From: Flavobacterium sp. SLB02
GTDB lineage: Bacteria > Bacteroidota > Bacteroidia > Flavobacteriales > Flavobacteriaceae
Assembly (NCBI RefSeq): GCF_009664855.1
Contig: NZ_CP045928.1
Location: 4,356,508-4,420,507, forward strand
DNA: 64,000 nt
Direction of reading: 5' to 3'
Under the pieces are notes generated by a model, which was given only the letters and a program-made list of their open reading frames with translations, was not told the origin of the DNA and ran no database searches. Position 1 is the stretch's first letter; every line of letters begins with the position of its first letter. Made by a program: the position numbers and the translations under genes. Of this stretch, positions 14,883-23,279 are shown one piece after another.

Positions 14883-15896
14883 TTAAGAGCGAACTTTTTG
14901 TTCCCATTTCCATGCACTTGCCATGGCTTCGTCTAAGCTTAATTGTGCTTTCCAGCCTAAAACATTGTTTGCTTTATCTGTATTGGCATACGCTTCGGTG
15001 ATATCACCTTCACGACGCGGTTTAATTGTGTATGGTAATTTTTTATCGCTTACTTTTTCAAAACTATGAATTACTTCCAGAACCGAGCTTCCTTTTCCGG
15101 TTCCTAAATTGAAGGTTTCTACTTTTTGCAAATTCTTTTTATTGAATAAACGCTGTAATGCAATAACGTGTGCTTTTGCTAAATCTACTACGTGAATATA
15201 ATCACGAACAGCTGTTCCGTCCGGAGTTGGGTAATCATCTCCAAAAACGGACAATTCTTTACGTAATCCTACTCCGGTTTGCGTAATAAAAGGCACTAAA
15301 TTTTGAGGAACTCCTAATGGTAATTCTCCAATTTCAGTACTTGAATGCGCTCCAACCGGGTTAAAATAACGTAATAAGATTGCGCTAATATTAGTTACTT
15401 TAGCAGTATCTGTAATAATTTCTTCTCCTATTTGCTTGGTATTTCCATAAGGAGACATTGCCGCTTGTACTGGAGCATCTTCTGTAATTGGCATTTTTTC
15501 GGCTTGACCGTAAACTGTACAAGAAGAACTGAAAATAAAACTTGCCTCGGGTTTTTGCTGTAACTCCTGCAGCAAATAAACTAACGAAGCAATATTGTTT
15601 TCATAATATAATAAAGGCTGTTCTACACTTTCTCCCACCGCTTTTGAAGCGGCAAAATGAATTACTCCGGTAACATCATTGTGTTTTTTAAAAAAATCCT
15701 GAACCGATGCTTTTTCTCTTAAATCTAACTTTTCGAATAAAGGCGTTTTTCCTGTAATGGCTGTAATCCCTTTTAAAACATCTTCTGAAGAGTTCGAAAG
15801 ATTATCAATTATCACTACTTCAAAGCCTTCATTCTGCAATTCGACTACGGTGTGAGAACCAATAAATCCTAATCCTCCTGTTACTAATACTTTCAT
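14883..15896 (-). CDS. galE: UDP-glucose 4-epimerase
   Basis: 337 residues, the usual length. It interconverts UDP-glucose and UDP-galactose with bound NAD in the cytoplasm. The NAD-binding loop GGLGFIGSH is at 7-15. The catalytic pair is Tyr150 and Lys154 (YGNTK), with Ser124/125 in FSSSCTVYG. The sugar-binding RYFNPVGAH segment and RDYIHVVDLA follow. It is the last gene of an operon with an NTF2-like secreted protein and a DegT-type aminotransferase, which suggests supply of nucleotide sugars for surface glycans (inference). Confidence 0.95.
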   Translation of the reverse strand: MKVLVTGGLGFIGSHTVVELQNEGFEVVIIDNLSNSSEDVLKGITAITGKTPLFEKLDLREKASVQDFFKKHNDVTGVIHFAASKAVGESVEQPLLYYENNIASLVYLLQELQQKPEASFIFSSSCTVYGQAEKMPITEDAPVQAAMSPYGNTKQIGEEIITDTAKVTNISAILLRYFNPVGAHSSTEIGELPLGVPQNLVPFITQTGVGLRKELSVFGDDYPTPDGTAVRDYIHVVDLAKAHVIALQRLFNKKNLQKVETFNLGTGKGSSVLEVIHSFEKVSDKKLPYTIKPRREGDITEAYANTDKANNVLGWKAQLSLDEAMASAWKWEQKVRS

Positions 15897-15914
15897 TTTG
15901 TGGTTGTTTTTTTA

Positions 15915-16355
15915 TTATGTAGTTAATTTGTAAGCCTGTCTGGCAATCAAAATCCAGTTATTTTTTTGCTTTTGCCAAACAAGCATTATTCCTATTTTAA
16001 TATCCCTGTCGATTCCGTCATCTTTGGTATGAGCAGACAAAACATGTCGCACTATCGCTACATCATTCTGAATCGATATGGTTTGGTTTTGAAACTCTAT
16101 AGTAACGAAATCAGATTTTCCGCTCGCTATTCCTTCTATAAATTCTACCTGGTTTTGAAAATTACCGTTCGAATGAACATACGTTAATTTATCAGAGGTT
16201 AGTGCTTTTAATTTCGCTCCATCAGCATCGATCATTGCTTTTCGCAAAATTTCAACCTGATTAATAATACTGGTTTCATCCTTCGTATTCGACTTTTGAG
16301 CAAAAGCAGAAAAAGAAACCAAAACCATCAAAATTAAAACACGTAAACTTCTCAT
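15915..16355 (-). CDS. Secreted NTF2-like (DUF4440-type) protein
   Basis: 146 residues with a signal peptide (MRSLRVLILMVLVSFSAFAQ). The mature part follows the NTF2/SnoaL pattern: a helix around VEILRKAMIDADGAKLKALTS, then LTYVHSNGNFQNQVEFIEGI, and strands ending in IGIMLVWQKQKNNWILIARQ. The fold makes a small conical barrel that binds ligands or acts as an enzyme scaffold. The role here is unknown. It sits two bases after the aminotransferase stop and 18 bp before galE, so a periplasmic protein is embedded in a sugar-nucleotide operon. Confidence 0.82.
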   Translation of the reverse strand: MRSLRVLILMVLVSFSAFAQKSNTKDETSIINQVEILRKAMIDADGAKLKALTSDKLTYVHSNGNFQNQVEFIEGIASGKSDFVTIEFQNQTISIQNDVAIVRHVLSAHTKDDGIDRDIKIGIMLVWQKQKNNWILIARQAYKLTT

Positions 16356-16357
16356 AA

Positions 16358-17491
16358 TTACTTATTCAAAAATTCTAAAACAGAATCTGTAATAAATTTA
16401 ATTTGCTCATCATCCAATTCTGTATGCATTGGCAAAGCAATAACTTCTTGCACCAATTGATTGGTAACCGGAAATTGCTCTTCTTTATAACGAGGATCAA
16501 CATACGCTTTTTGAGAATGCAACGGAATTGGGTAATAAATAGCACATGGAATTTGCTTATCCTGCAAATGCTGTAATAAAGCATTTCTGTCTGCATCGAT
16601 AATTCTCAATACATATTGATGAAAAACGTGATCATTTTCCTTTGCATCAAATTCCGGTGTAATGATATGTGCATTTCCGGCAAAAGCCGCATTGTACTTT
16701 GTAGCAGCCAAACGACGTGCTGCATTATATTCGTCTAATAAAGGCAATTTCGCATTTAAAACTCCAGCCTGAATGCTGTCTAATCGTGAATTCACCCCCA
16801 CAACATCATGATGGTAACGCTCGTACATTCCGTGATTTACAATTCCGCGGATAATATGTGCCAATTTATCATCATTTGTGAAGATTGCTCCTCCATCTCC
16901 ATAACAGCCTAAGTTTTTAGATGGGAAGAATGACGTTGCCGCAACGTGACCAATTACTCCTACTTTACTTTTTGTTCCTGATTTCGAAATATAATCAGCT
17001 CCAATTGCTTGTGCATTATCTTCAATTACATATAAGTTATGCTCAGCTGCAATTTCCATAATCGCATCCATATTGGCCGCGCGTCCAAATAAATGTACCG
17101 GAACAATTGCTTTAGTTTTTGGCGTGATTGCTTTTTTAATTGCTTCGATATCAATGTTCATATTAGTGATATCAACATCAACCAAAACCGGAGTTAATTG
17201 CAACAAAGCAATAACCTCAACTGTAGCTGCAAAAGTAAAATCGGCAGTAATTACCTCATCACCTGGTTTTAAATCTAATCCCATCATGGCAATCTGCAAA
17301 GCATCTGTACCGTTTGCACACGGAATTACGTGTTTTGCTCCCAAATAATCCTCAAGATTTTTTTGGAACTGATGCACTAAAGGTCCGTTTATATAAGTAT
17401 TTGTATCTAAAACTTCCTGAATAGAAGCATCAACGGTAGTTTTTATTTTTTCGTATTGACTTTTTAAGTCAACCATTTGAATTTTTTTCAT
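16358..17491 (-). CDS. DegT/DnrJ/EryC1/StrS family sugar aminotransferase
   Basis: 377 residues from MKKIQMVDLKSQYEKI. A longer frame to 17554 adds an improbable hydrophobic leader and was rejected. PLP-dependent enzymes of this family aminate nucleotide-linked ketosugars. Visible blocks: GAKHVIPCANGTDALQIAMM, GDEVITADFTFAAT, IEDNAQAIGA, the Schiff-base Lys in SFFPSKNLGCYGDGGAIF, and HHDVVGVNSRLDSIQAGVL. All are intact. It is the first gene of the operon with the NTF2-like gene and galE. The specific sugar is not predictable; a UDP-amino-sugar for O-antigen-like or capsule glycan is likely. It is divergent from waaA. Confidence 0.93.
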   Translation of the reverse strand: MKKIQMVDLKSQYEKIKTTVDASIQEVLDTNTYINGPLVHQFQKNLEDYLGAKHVIPCANGTDALQIAMMGLDLKPGDEVITADFTFAATVEVIALLQLTPVLVDVDITNMNIDIEAIKKAITPKTKAIVPVHLFGRAANMDAIMEIAAEHNLYVIEDNAQAIGADYISKSGTKSKVGVIGHVAATSFFPSKNLGCYGDGGAIFTNDDKLAHIIRGIVNHGMYERYHHDVVGVNSRLDSIQAGVLNAKLPLLDEYNAARRLAATKYNAAFAGNAHIITPEFDAKENDHVFHQYVLRIIDADRNALLQHLQDKQIPCAIYYPIPLHSQKAYVDPRYKEEQFPVTNQLVQEVIALPMHTELDDEQIKFITDSVLEFLNK

Positions 17492-17603
17492 TTTCAATAT
17501 ATTTTTAAAATTAAAGACCTGTTTTGTAATCAGAATCTCTAAAAGGAGGAACAAAAATAGTTATTTAATACCTTCAAACCAATGAAAATAATCGAAAGAA
17601 GCG

Positions 17604-17611
17604 TAATTTAG
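17604..17611 (+). promoter_or_regulatory. Possible waaA promoter -7 box
   Basis: TAATTTAG is one base off TAnnTTTG and lies 16 bp before the ATG at 17628, in the divergent region with the aminotransferase gene. Weak. Confidence 0.3.
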
Positions 17612-17627
17612 CCACAAAAATAATCAG

Positions 17628-18857
17628 ATGCTTTTTCTATATAATTTAGTTATTTCTATTGCGGGGTTTTTTCTGAAAATTGTAGCGCTTTTTAGTCCGA
17701 AAATTAAACTTTTTGTAGCCGGTAGGAAAAATGTTTTTTCTATTTTACAAGAAAAAATAAAACCCTCAGATAAAACGATTTGGTTTCATTCGGCATCATT
17801 GGGTGAATACGAACAAGGTTTACCGGTAATCGAAAAAATCAAAGAAAAATACCCTGATCATAAAATCATTGTTACTTTTTTCTCTCCTTCAGGTTATGAA
17901 GTGCGTAAAAATAACACAGTTGCCGATATAACTGTTTACCTTCCGTTAGATACCAGAAACAATGCGAAGAAATTTTTGAAATTAGTGCACCCGGAATTAG
18001 CATTTTTTATTAAATACGAATTTTGGCTTAACTACCTAAAAGAACTTGAAACAAGCAAAACGCCTACTTATTTAATTTCGGGAATTTTCAGAGACAATCA
18101 GATGTTCTTTAAATGGTATGGCGGTTTTTACCGCAAAGCACTAAAGGCATTCACCCATTTTTTTGTTCAGAATGAAAGTTCTAAAGAAAAAATTGAAGCG
18201 ATAGGATTTCATAATGTTATTGTTTCCGGCGATACGCGTTTTGATCGTGTCAATGCTATTTTAGAAAGAGACAATACGCTTGATTTTATCGAAAATTTCA
18301 AAAACAATTCACCGACCATAGTAACAGGAAGCTCCTGGCCAAAAGATGAAGCTCTATTAGCAGAATATATTAATCAGGCGCCGGGCCATGTAAAATTTAT
18401 TATTGCTCCTCATAACATTAAAGCAGATCAAATAGCGAGTTTAAAAAGTCAAATCACAAAATCGACTGTATTATTTTCAGAAAAGAAAGACCTTGACTTA
18501 TCGGGCTACAATGTCTTTATTATAGATACAATAGGTTTATTGACCAAAATTTACAGCTACGGAACGATAGCTTACGTTGGCGGAGGTTTTGGAAATCCGG
18601 GAATTCATAATATTCTTGAACCCGCAACATTTGGAATCCCGATTGTAATTGGCCCAAATTACTCCAATTTTGCAGAAGCAATTCAATTAGTTGCACTTGA
18701 AGGATGTATGGTAATTTCTAACAGTAATGAGCTAAAAGAAAATCTGGATCGTTTGCTTAATGATAATCTTTTCTTTGAAGAAAAAAGCAACATTTGCAGA
18801 TCGTATATTCAGAATAATACAGGAGCAACAAATACCATTATGAATATCGTTTCTTAA
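17628..18857 (+). CDS. waaA: 3-deoxy-D-manno-octulosonic acid (Kdo) transferase
   Basis: 409 residues. It adds Kdo to lipid A precursor on the inner face of the inner membrane. The N-terminal anchor is hydrophobic (residues 4-24). The GT30 motif WFHSASLGEYEQG (around 50-62) contains the catalytic Glu. The C-terminal Rossmann domain shows TGSSWPKDEALL, FIIAPHNIKADQI and the CMP-binding region VGGGFGNPGIHNILEPATFGIPIVIGPN. It is divergent from the aminotransferase operon, so both neighbours point to envelope glycolipid synthesis. A strong terminator follows. Confidence 0.95.
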   Translation: MLFLYNLVISIAGFFLKIVALFSPKIKLFVAGRKNVFSILQEKIKPSDKTIWFHSASLGEYEQGLPVIEKIKEKYPDHKIIVTFFSPSGYEVRKNNTVADITVYLPLDTRNNAKKFLKLVHPELAFFIKYEFWLNYLKELETSKTPTYLISGIFRDNQMFFKWYGGFYRKALKAFTHFFVQNESSKEKIEAIGFHNVIVSGDTRFDRVNAILERDNTLDFIENFKNNSPTIVTGSSWPKDEALLAEYINQAPGHVKFIIAPHNIKADQIASLKSQITKSTVLFSEKKDLDLSGYNVFIIDTIGLLTKIYSYGTIAYVGGGFGNPGIHNILEPATFGIPIVIGPNYSNFAEAIQLVALEGCMVISNSNELKENLDRLLNDNLFFEEKSNICRSYIQNNTGATNTIMNIVS

Positions 18858-18900
18858 GCGATTTATTCAAACAATATGAGATTTACTGTCGTTATTATTT

Positions 18901-18930
18901 ATAAAAGAGCTTAAATAAGCTCTTTTTCGC
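18901..18930 (+). terminator. Terminator of waaA
   Basis: The perfect stem AAAAGAGCTTA (18903-18913) with 18916-18926 is followed by TTTTCGCTTTTTT. Confidence 0.85.
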
Positions 18931-19160
18931 TTTTTTAGCTTATCAAATAATGAATCAAAAACAAAATAAACCGCAAGGAAGAGAATAGAAACAGCCAATT
19001 CTCTTATTGAATATTCAACGAAAAATAATTTATTCAAAAAATACAACAATATAACATAATTTTAGCATTGTGGCATATTATTTGATAACTAAGATAATCG
19101 TGAGCAATGAAAATATTTTAAAAAAAAAATAAAAAAATATTTTACATATTAAAAAATTTA

Positions 19161-19168
19161 TATCTTTG
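19161..19168 (+). promoter_or_regulatory. Promoter -7 box of the Ala-rich lipoprotein gene
   Basis: TATCTTTG is an exact TAnnTTTG match, preceded by a 60-bp stretch almost entirely of A and T, which suggests a strong promoter with an AT-rich upstream element. It lies 37 bp before the ATG. Confidence 0.7.
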
Positions 19169-19205
19169 CCACGAATTAATAATTAACCTTTTATAATAAA
19201 GTAAG

Positions 19206-19418
19206 ATGAAAAAAGTATTTTTAAGTTTAGCTGTTGTTGCTGTTTTAACTGTTGTTTCTTGTAAAAAAGCTGACGCTGCAGCTACTGAGTCTGTAGATTC
19301 TACTGCTGTTGCTGTTGATTCTGCTGCTGCTGTAGTTGATTCTGCTGCTGCAACTGTTGATTCTGCTGCTGCTAAAGTTGATTCTGCTGCTGCTAAAGTA
19401 GAAGAAGTAAAAAAATAA
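19206..19418 (+). CDS. Small Ala-rich repeat lipoprotein
   Basis: 70 residues. The lipobox is VLTVVSC with the lipidated Cys at residue 19. The mature 52 residues consist mainly of a seven-residue unit of the form V-D-S-A-A-A-x, repeated about five times (residues 30-64), ending in VEEVKK. DNA repeats match: GTTGATTCTGCTGCTGC recurs in tandem. Heptad periodicity, Ala content, small size and a C-terminal Lys pair recall Braun's lipoprotein Lpp, although no sequence homology is claimed. An exact promoter box and a good terminator define a single-gene, probably abundant transcript. The outer-membrane location is inferred. Confidence 0.85.
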   Translation: MKKVFLSLAVVAVLTVVSCKKADAAATESVDSTAVAVDSAAAVVDSAAATVDSAAAKVDSAAAKVEEVKK

Positions 19419-19443
19419 TTAGAACCTAGTTTCTAAAAATTTT

Positions 19444-19470
19444 AAAACCATCCTTGAGATGGTTTTTTTT
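19444..19470 (+). terminator. Terminator of the Ala-rich lipoprotein gene
   Basis: The stem AAAACCATC pairs with GATGGTTTT across a five-base loop and is followed by eight T. Confidence 0.88.
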
Positions 19471-19527
19471 ATGCTCAAAAACTAATTTAAAATTCCAATA
19501 ATTTTAAATTAGCTTTTCTAATAACAC

Positions 19528-19580
19528 AAATCCCAAATTCCAATAACACTAAATGTCTTTTGGAATTTGGGATTTTTTTT
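19528..19580. terminator. Long hairpin of the CCCAAATTCCA type
   Basis: The left arm AAATCCCAAATTCCA (19528-19542) pairs perfectly with 19561-19575, then T-rich sequence follows. It may terminate the convergent DUF1508 transcript or be a dispersed repeat. A similar stem core occurs at 14784. Confidence 0.55.
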
Positions 19581-19656
19581 TCAAAACTTTTTTAGACAAA
19601 ACCAAATAAGCAGCCTAACTATTGGAATTTAGAATTTAAAACACCGGAATTTCATT

Positions 19657-20040
19657 TTAATCTTCAACCTCTTCCCCAACCTCTTCAACTTCCTCATCTT
19701 CAAAAATCGATTCGCTTGAAGAAAAGTCCAAAACTTCAGATCTTGCACCGTAAGTAACAATTTCTTTTATTCCTTTCTGCAAAAGCAATTCAGTAGTATA
19801 TTTACGACTTGTCGCAAAGTGAACCTCACCCAACATCAACTTAAAGAAATACTTCCCTCCAGAGCCTTTAAATTTCAAAAACCTGGCCTGATCTATATTC
19901 GCCTTAAACTTTTCAATATCCTCCTCACCTTCAAATTTCAATTCATAACTCAAACTCGTAAATATCACTTTACCTTTTCTCGAAGTAAACACAAATTTAT
20001 ATTCATCGTTGAACCTTTTGCTAATTACGAAAGCACCCAT
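19657..20040 (-). CDS. DUF1508 (YegP-like) domain protein
   Basis: 127 residues. Residues 3-55 and 58-105 look like two YegP/DUF1508 units: FVISKRFNDEYKFVFTSRKGKVIFTS, then ARFLKFKGSGGKYFFKLMLGEVHFATS. The second carries the more diverged G-K-Y-F-F-K-L version. The last 20 residues are almost all Glu, Asp and Val, an acidic tail not usual in YegP. The protein is soluble with no signal peptide. YegP-like proteins have no firm function, though some are stress-linked. It is a single gene with a repeat-rich upstream region. Confidence 0.8.
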   Translation of the reverse strand: MGAFVISKRFNDEYKFVFTSRKGKVIFTSLSYELKFEGEEDIEKFKANIDQARFLKFKGSGGKYFFKLMLGEVHFATSRKYTTELLLQKGIKEIVTYGARSEVLDFSSSESIFEDEEVEEVGEEVED

Positions 20041-20110
20041 TTATTTTTTTAGATTTTAGATTGTTGATTTTTAGTCCCGATAGCTATCAGGATAGACTCT
20101 TAGATTCTAT

Positions 20111-20139
20111 AAAACAAATTTACTTCGTAAATTTGTTTT
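20111..20139. repeat. 13-bp perfect hairpin upstream of DUF1508
   Basis: AAAACAAATTTAC (20111-20123) is mirrored at 20127-20139 with the three-base loop TTC. Next to it, 20073-20100 carries TCCCGATAGCTATCAGGATAG, another palindromic word. It could be a terminator for the tRNA unit reading leftwards or a dispersed repeat. Confidence 0.5.
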
Positions 20140-20161
20140 ATACTGCATGAGTTTACACAAT

Positions 20162-20192
20162 AAAAAAAGCCTCTTCAAAAGAAGAGGCTTTA
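20162..20192 (-). terminator. Terminator of the tRNA-Gly/tRNA-Leu unit
   Basis: The stem AAAGCCTCTTC pairs with GAAGAGGCTTT. On the minus strand it is followed by seven T, directly after tRNA-Leu. Confidence 0.85.
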
Positions 20193-20193
20193 G

Positions 20194-20279
20194 TACTCAG
20201 AGCGGGACTTGAACCCGCACGAACATTGCTGTTCACTGGATTTTAAGTCCAGCGTGTCTACCAATTTCACCATCCGAGC
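20194..20279 (-). tRNA. tRNA-Leu (anticodon TAA)
   Basis: 86 nt with a long variable arm, as expected for tRNA-Leu. On the minus strand the acceptor begins GCTCGGA and pairs with TCTGAGT. The anticodon loop ACTTAAAAT gives TAA. The T arm is GCGGGTTCAAGTCCCGC. CCA is not encoded. It forms a unit with tRNA-Gly 14 bp upstream. Confidence 0.95.
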
Positions 20280-20293
20280 ATTATATGGCATTG

Positions 20294-20366
20294 AGCGAAA
20301 AACGGGGCTCGAACCCGCGACCTCGACCTTGGCAAGGTCGCGCTCTACCAACTGAGCTATTTTCGC
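20294..20366 (-). tRNA. tRNA-Gly (anticodon GCC)
   Basis: 73 nt. On the minus strand it begins GCGAAAATAGCTCAGTTGG and has the anticodon stem-loop CGACCTTGCCAAGGTCG (anticodon GCC) and the T arm CGCGGGTTCGAGCCCCG. The acceptor pairs perfectly. CCA is not encoded. Confidence 0.95.
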
Positions 20367-20515
20367 ATTTCAAATTCTTGTAAGAACTACAATACTTGAT
20401 TTGTTCTGTATTGCGAGTGCAAATTTAGGACATTTATTCAATTACACAAGCGTTTTTTGAAAAAATATTACGCTTATTTTATAACTTTCTGATAACCTAA
20501 ACTTTAAATCTGAAA

Positions 20516-23122
20516 TTATTTTTTAACCAACATTCTTTTAATCTCATTAAGCTTCATCAACGCTTCTACTGGTGTTATCGCATTTATATCAAGACTCATG
20601 ATCTCTTCTTTTATTTCTTCCAACAATGGATCATCCAGATTAAAGAAACTCATTTGCATTTCGTCACCAGCTTCTTTAATTCCGTTTAACGCCTCGTTTG
20701 AATGATTCTTTTCTAATTTTTTCAACAGCTTCTGCGCTTTCAAAATTACGATTTGAGGCATTCCCGCCATTTTAGCAACGTGAATTCCAAAACTGTGGGC
20801 ACTTCCTCCTTTTACAAGTTTTCTGATAAAAAGAACGGTATCTTTTAATTCTTTTACCGCAACATTATAATTCTGAATTCTCGGTAACGATTCCGTCATT
20901 TCATTCAGCTCGTGATAATGCGTTGCAAACAATGTTTTAGGCTTCCCCGGATGCTCGTGCAAAAACTCAGCAATAGCCCAGGCAATCGAGATTCCGTCAT
21001 AGGTACTGGTTCCTCTACCAATTTCATCTAAAAGAACCAAACTACGATCTGAGATATTATTCAAAATAGAAGCCGTTTCATTCATCTCAACCATAAAAGT
21101 AGATTCTCCCATCGAAATATTATCCGACGCTCCTACTCTGGTAAAGATTTTATCTACAATTCCCATTCTCACGCTATCAGCCGGAACAAAACTTCCCATT
21201 TGAGCCAATAACACAATTAAAGCGGTTTGCCTTAAAATAGCCGACTTACCCGACATGTTGGGTCCGGTAATCATTATAATTTGTTGCGTTTCTCTATCTA
21301 AATAAACATCGTTGGCAATATAAGGCGTTCCTACCGGCAATTGTTTTTCGATAACCGGGTGTCTACCGTTTTTGATTTCGAGTTCGAATGTCTCATCAAT
21401 TTCAGGACAAACGTATTTATTCTCTACAGCCAATTGCGTAAACGAGCACAAACAGTCTAATTGCGCCACCAAATTAGCATTCATTTGAACAGGCCTGATG
21501 TAAGTCGCAATCCATGCTACTAATTGCTCAAAAAGCTCCGATTCGATTTTATGAATTTTCTCTTCGGCGCCTAGAATCTTTGTTTCGTATTCTTTTAATT
21601 CCTCAGTAATATAACGTTCGGCATTTACAAGAGTTTGTTTACGAATCCACTCTGTCGGCACTTTATCCTTATGCGTATTTCTAACTTCAATATAATATCC
21701 AAAAACGTTATTGAAAGATATTTTTAAAGATGAAATCCCTGTTCTCTCTGACTCTCTTTTTTCGATTCCTTCCAGATATTCTTTTCCGGAAGTTGAAATA
21801 TCACGTAAATCATCTAATTCCTCACTAATACCTCTTGCAATTGCGTTTCCTTTTGCAATAGCAACAGGCGCATCCTGATTCAAAGTCGTTTTGATTTTTT
21901 CCCTCAATAAATCACAGGCATGTAAACTATCCCCTATAACTTTCACGGCTTCCTGCGGACTTGCCAACGCCAAAGTTTTTATTGGAATAATAGCATCCAA
22001 AGATTCTTTTAAATAAACAATTTCTCTCGGTGAAACTTTCCCCGCAGCGATTTTAGAAATCAAACGCTCTAAATCTGAAATTTGCTTAATTTGATATTGA
22101 ATATTATACAGAACTTCAGAATTTGATTTCAGATACGAAACCACATCGTGACGTCCTTTTATTTTATTACTATCTTTTAACGGTAAAGCCAGCCAGCGCT
22201 TCAGCAAACGTCCTCCCATTGGCGAAAGCGTTCTGTCGATAACATCTAAAAGCGTTACTGCATTTGGATTATAGCTATGATATAATTCTAAGTTTCTAAT
22301 AGTAAAACGATCCATCCATACGTAAGCATCTTCTGCAATACGCTGAATAGCGGTGATATGCTGTACACGATTATGTTGCGTCTCGGACAAATAATATAAA
22401 ATGGCTCCGGAAGCGATAATTCCTTCTTTTAATTCTTCGATTCCAAAACCTTTCAATGAAACGGTCTGAAAATGTTTGGTCAGGGTTTCTAAAGCATAAT
22501 CTTCTTTATAAATCCAGTCTTCCAGGTAAAAAGTATGAAAATCTTCCCCGAAAGAAGCTTTAAAATCTCCTTTATTATTCTTTGGAACCAGAATTTCACT
22601 TGGGTTAAAATTCTGCAATAATTTATCTATATATTCTGCATTTCCCTGAGCTGTTAAAAACTCTCCGGTTGAAACATCCAGAAAAGAAACCCCTATATTT
22701 TTATTAGCAAAATAAACTGATGCTAAAAAGTTATTTGTTTTTGATTGTAAAACCTCATCATTTAAAGAAACCCCGGGAGTTACCAGTTCAGTAACGCCAC
22801 GTTTCACGATAGTTTTGGTCATTTTTGGATCTTCAAGCTGATCACAAATCGCTACACGAAGTCCGGCCTTAACCAATTTTGGCAAATAGGTATTAATAGA
22901 ATGATGCGGAAAACCAGCCAAAGCTGTTTCGGTTTCAGATCCCGCACCTCTTTTGGTCAGGGTAATTCCAAGGATTTTTGACGCTCTAATAGCGTCTTCC
23001 CCAAAGGTTTCGTAAAAATCACCCACTCTAAAAAGCAGACATGCATCAGGATATTTTCTCTTGATTTCGTTGTACTGTTTCATTAAGGGTGTTTCTTTCA
23101 CCACTTTCTCTTTCGCTGCCAA
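20516..23122 (-). CDS. mutS: DNA mismatch repair protein MutS
   Basis: 868 residues from a TTG start at 23122 giving (M)AAKEKVVKETPLMKQYNEIK. An ATG at 23194 would add 24 residues of AT-rich translation unlike MutS N-termini, so TTG is preferred, but this is not proven. The mismatch-reading motif GDFYETFGEDA, with its Phe-x-Glu, is near residue 37. The connector, lever and clamp follow. The ATPase has Walker A GPNMSGKS at 620-627, the signature STFMVEMNETASIL, Walker B LVLLDEIGRGTSTYDG and the conserved THYHEL. Length is usual for MutS1. MutS recognises mismatches and recruits MutL. mutL is not in the window. Two tRNA genes follow on the same strand. Confidence 0.95.
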   Translation of the reverse strand: MAAKEKVVKETPLMKQYNEIKRKYPDACLLFRVGDFYETFGEDAIRASKILGITLTKRGAGSETETALAGFPHHSINTYLPKLVKAGLRVAICDQLEDPKMTKTIVKRGVTELVTPGVSLNDEVLQSKTNNFLASVYFANKNIGVSFLDVSTGEFLTAQGNAEYIDKLLQNFNPSEILVPKNNKGDFKASFGEDFHTFYLEDWIYKEDYALETLTKHFQTVSLKGFGIEELKEGIIASGAILYYLSETQHNRVQHITAIQRIAEDAYVWMDRFTIRNLELYHSYNPNAVTLLDVIDRTLSPMGGRLLKRWLALPLKDSNKIKGRHDVVSYLKSNSEVLYNIQYQIKQISDLERLISKIAAGKVSPREIVYLKESLDAIIPIKTLALASPQEAVKVIGDSLHACDLLREKIKTTLNQDAPVAIAKGNAIARGISEELDDLRDISTSGKEYLEGIEKRESERTGISSLKISFNNVFGYYIEVRNTHKDKVPTEWIRKQTLVNAERYITEELKEYETKILGAEEKIHKIESELFEQLVAWIATYIRPVQMNANLVAQLDCLCSFTQLAVENKYVCPEIDETFELEIKNGRHPVIEKQLPVGTPYIANDVYLDRETQQIIMITGPNMSGKSAILRQTALIVLLAQMGSFVPADSVRMGIVDKIFTRVGASDNISMGESTFMVEMNETASILNNISDRSLVLLDEIGRGTSTYDGISIAWAIAEFLHEHPGKPKTLFATHYHELNEMTESLPRIQNYNVAVKELKDTVLFIRKLVKGGSAHSFGIHVAKMAGMPQIVILKAQKLLKKLEKNHSNEALNGIKEAGDEMQMSFFNLDDPLLEEIKEEIMSLDINAITPVEALMKLNEIKRMLVKK

Positions 23123-23244
23123 ATTATTGTGTTTTAAATGAAAAATTAAGACAGCGAATTTATAATATTTTAAAGGAATATCGAAGTGGATCAAAAATTA
23201 AAATATTTTAAGATATTTTTATATTAACATATTAGATTTTTCTA

Positions 23245-23252
23245 TAGATTTG
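23245..23252 (+). promoter_or_regulatory. DUF1573 gene promoter -7 box
   Basis: TAGATTTG matches TAnnTTTG, 27 bp before the ATG at 23280. It favours that ATG over an in-frame TTG at 23250. Confidence 0.6.
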
Positions 23253-23279
23253 TTCATAATTAAAACAAAGATTCTAAAG

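Larger units (their letters stand above)
18858..19205. other. Intergenic region after waaA
   Basis: 348 bp holding the waaA terminator at its left end and the promoter of the Ala-rich lipoprotein at its right end. In between is very AT-rich sequence with runs of A. A minus-strand frame of 60 codons with a TTG start overlaps the terminator and is discussed under rejected items. Confidence 0.5.

Noticed and set aside
18867..19049. 60-codon minus-strand frame with a hydrophobic middle, next to waaA
   Set aside because: It has a TTG start with no promoter or upstream ATG, and its 3' half lies over the waaA terminator hairpin. The hydrophobic pattern is suggestive but the support is too thin to annotate.
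19206..19418. GCTGCTGCT-rich stretch as an unstable trinucleotide repeat
   Set aside because: The repeat unit is 21 bp (seven codons) and in frame, so it reflects the protein heptads and not simple slippage.
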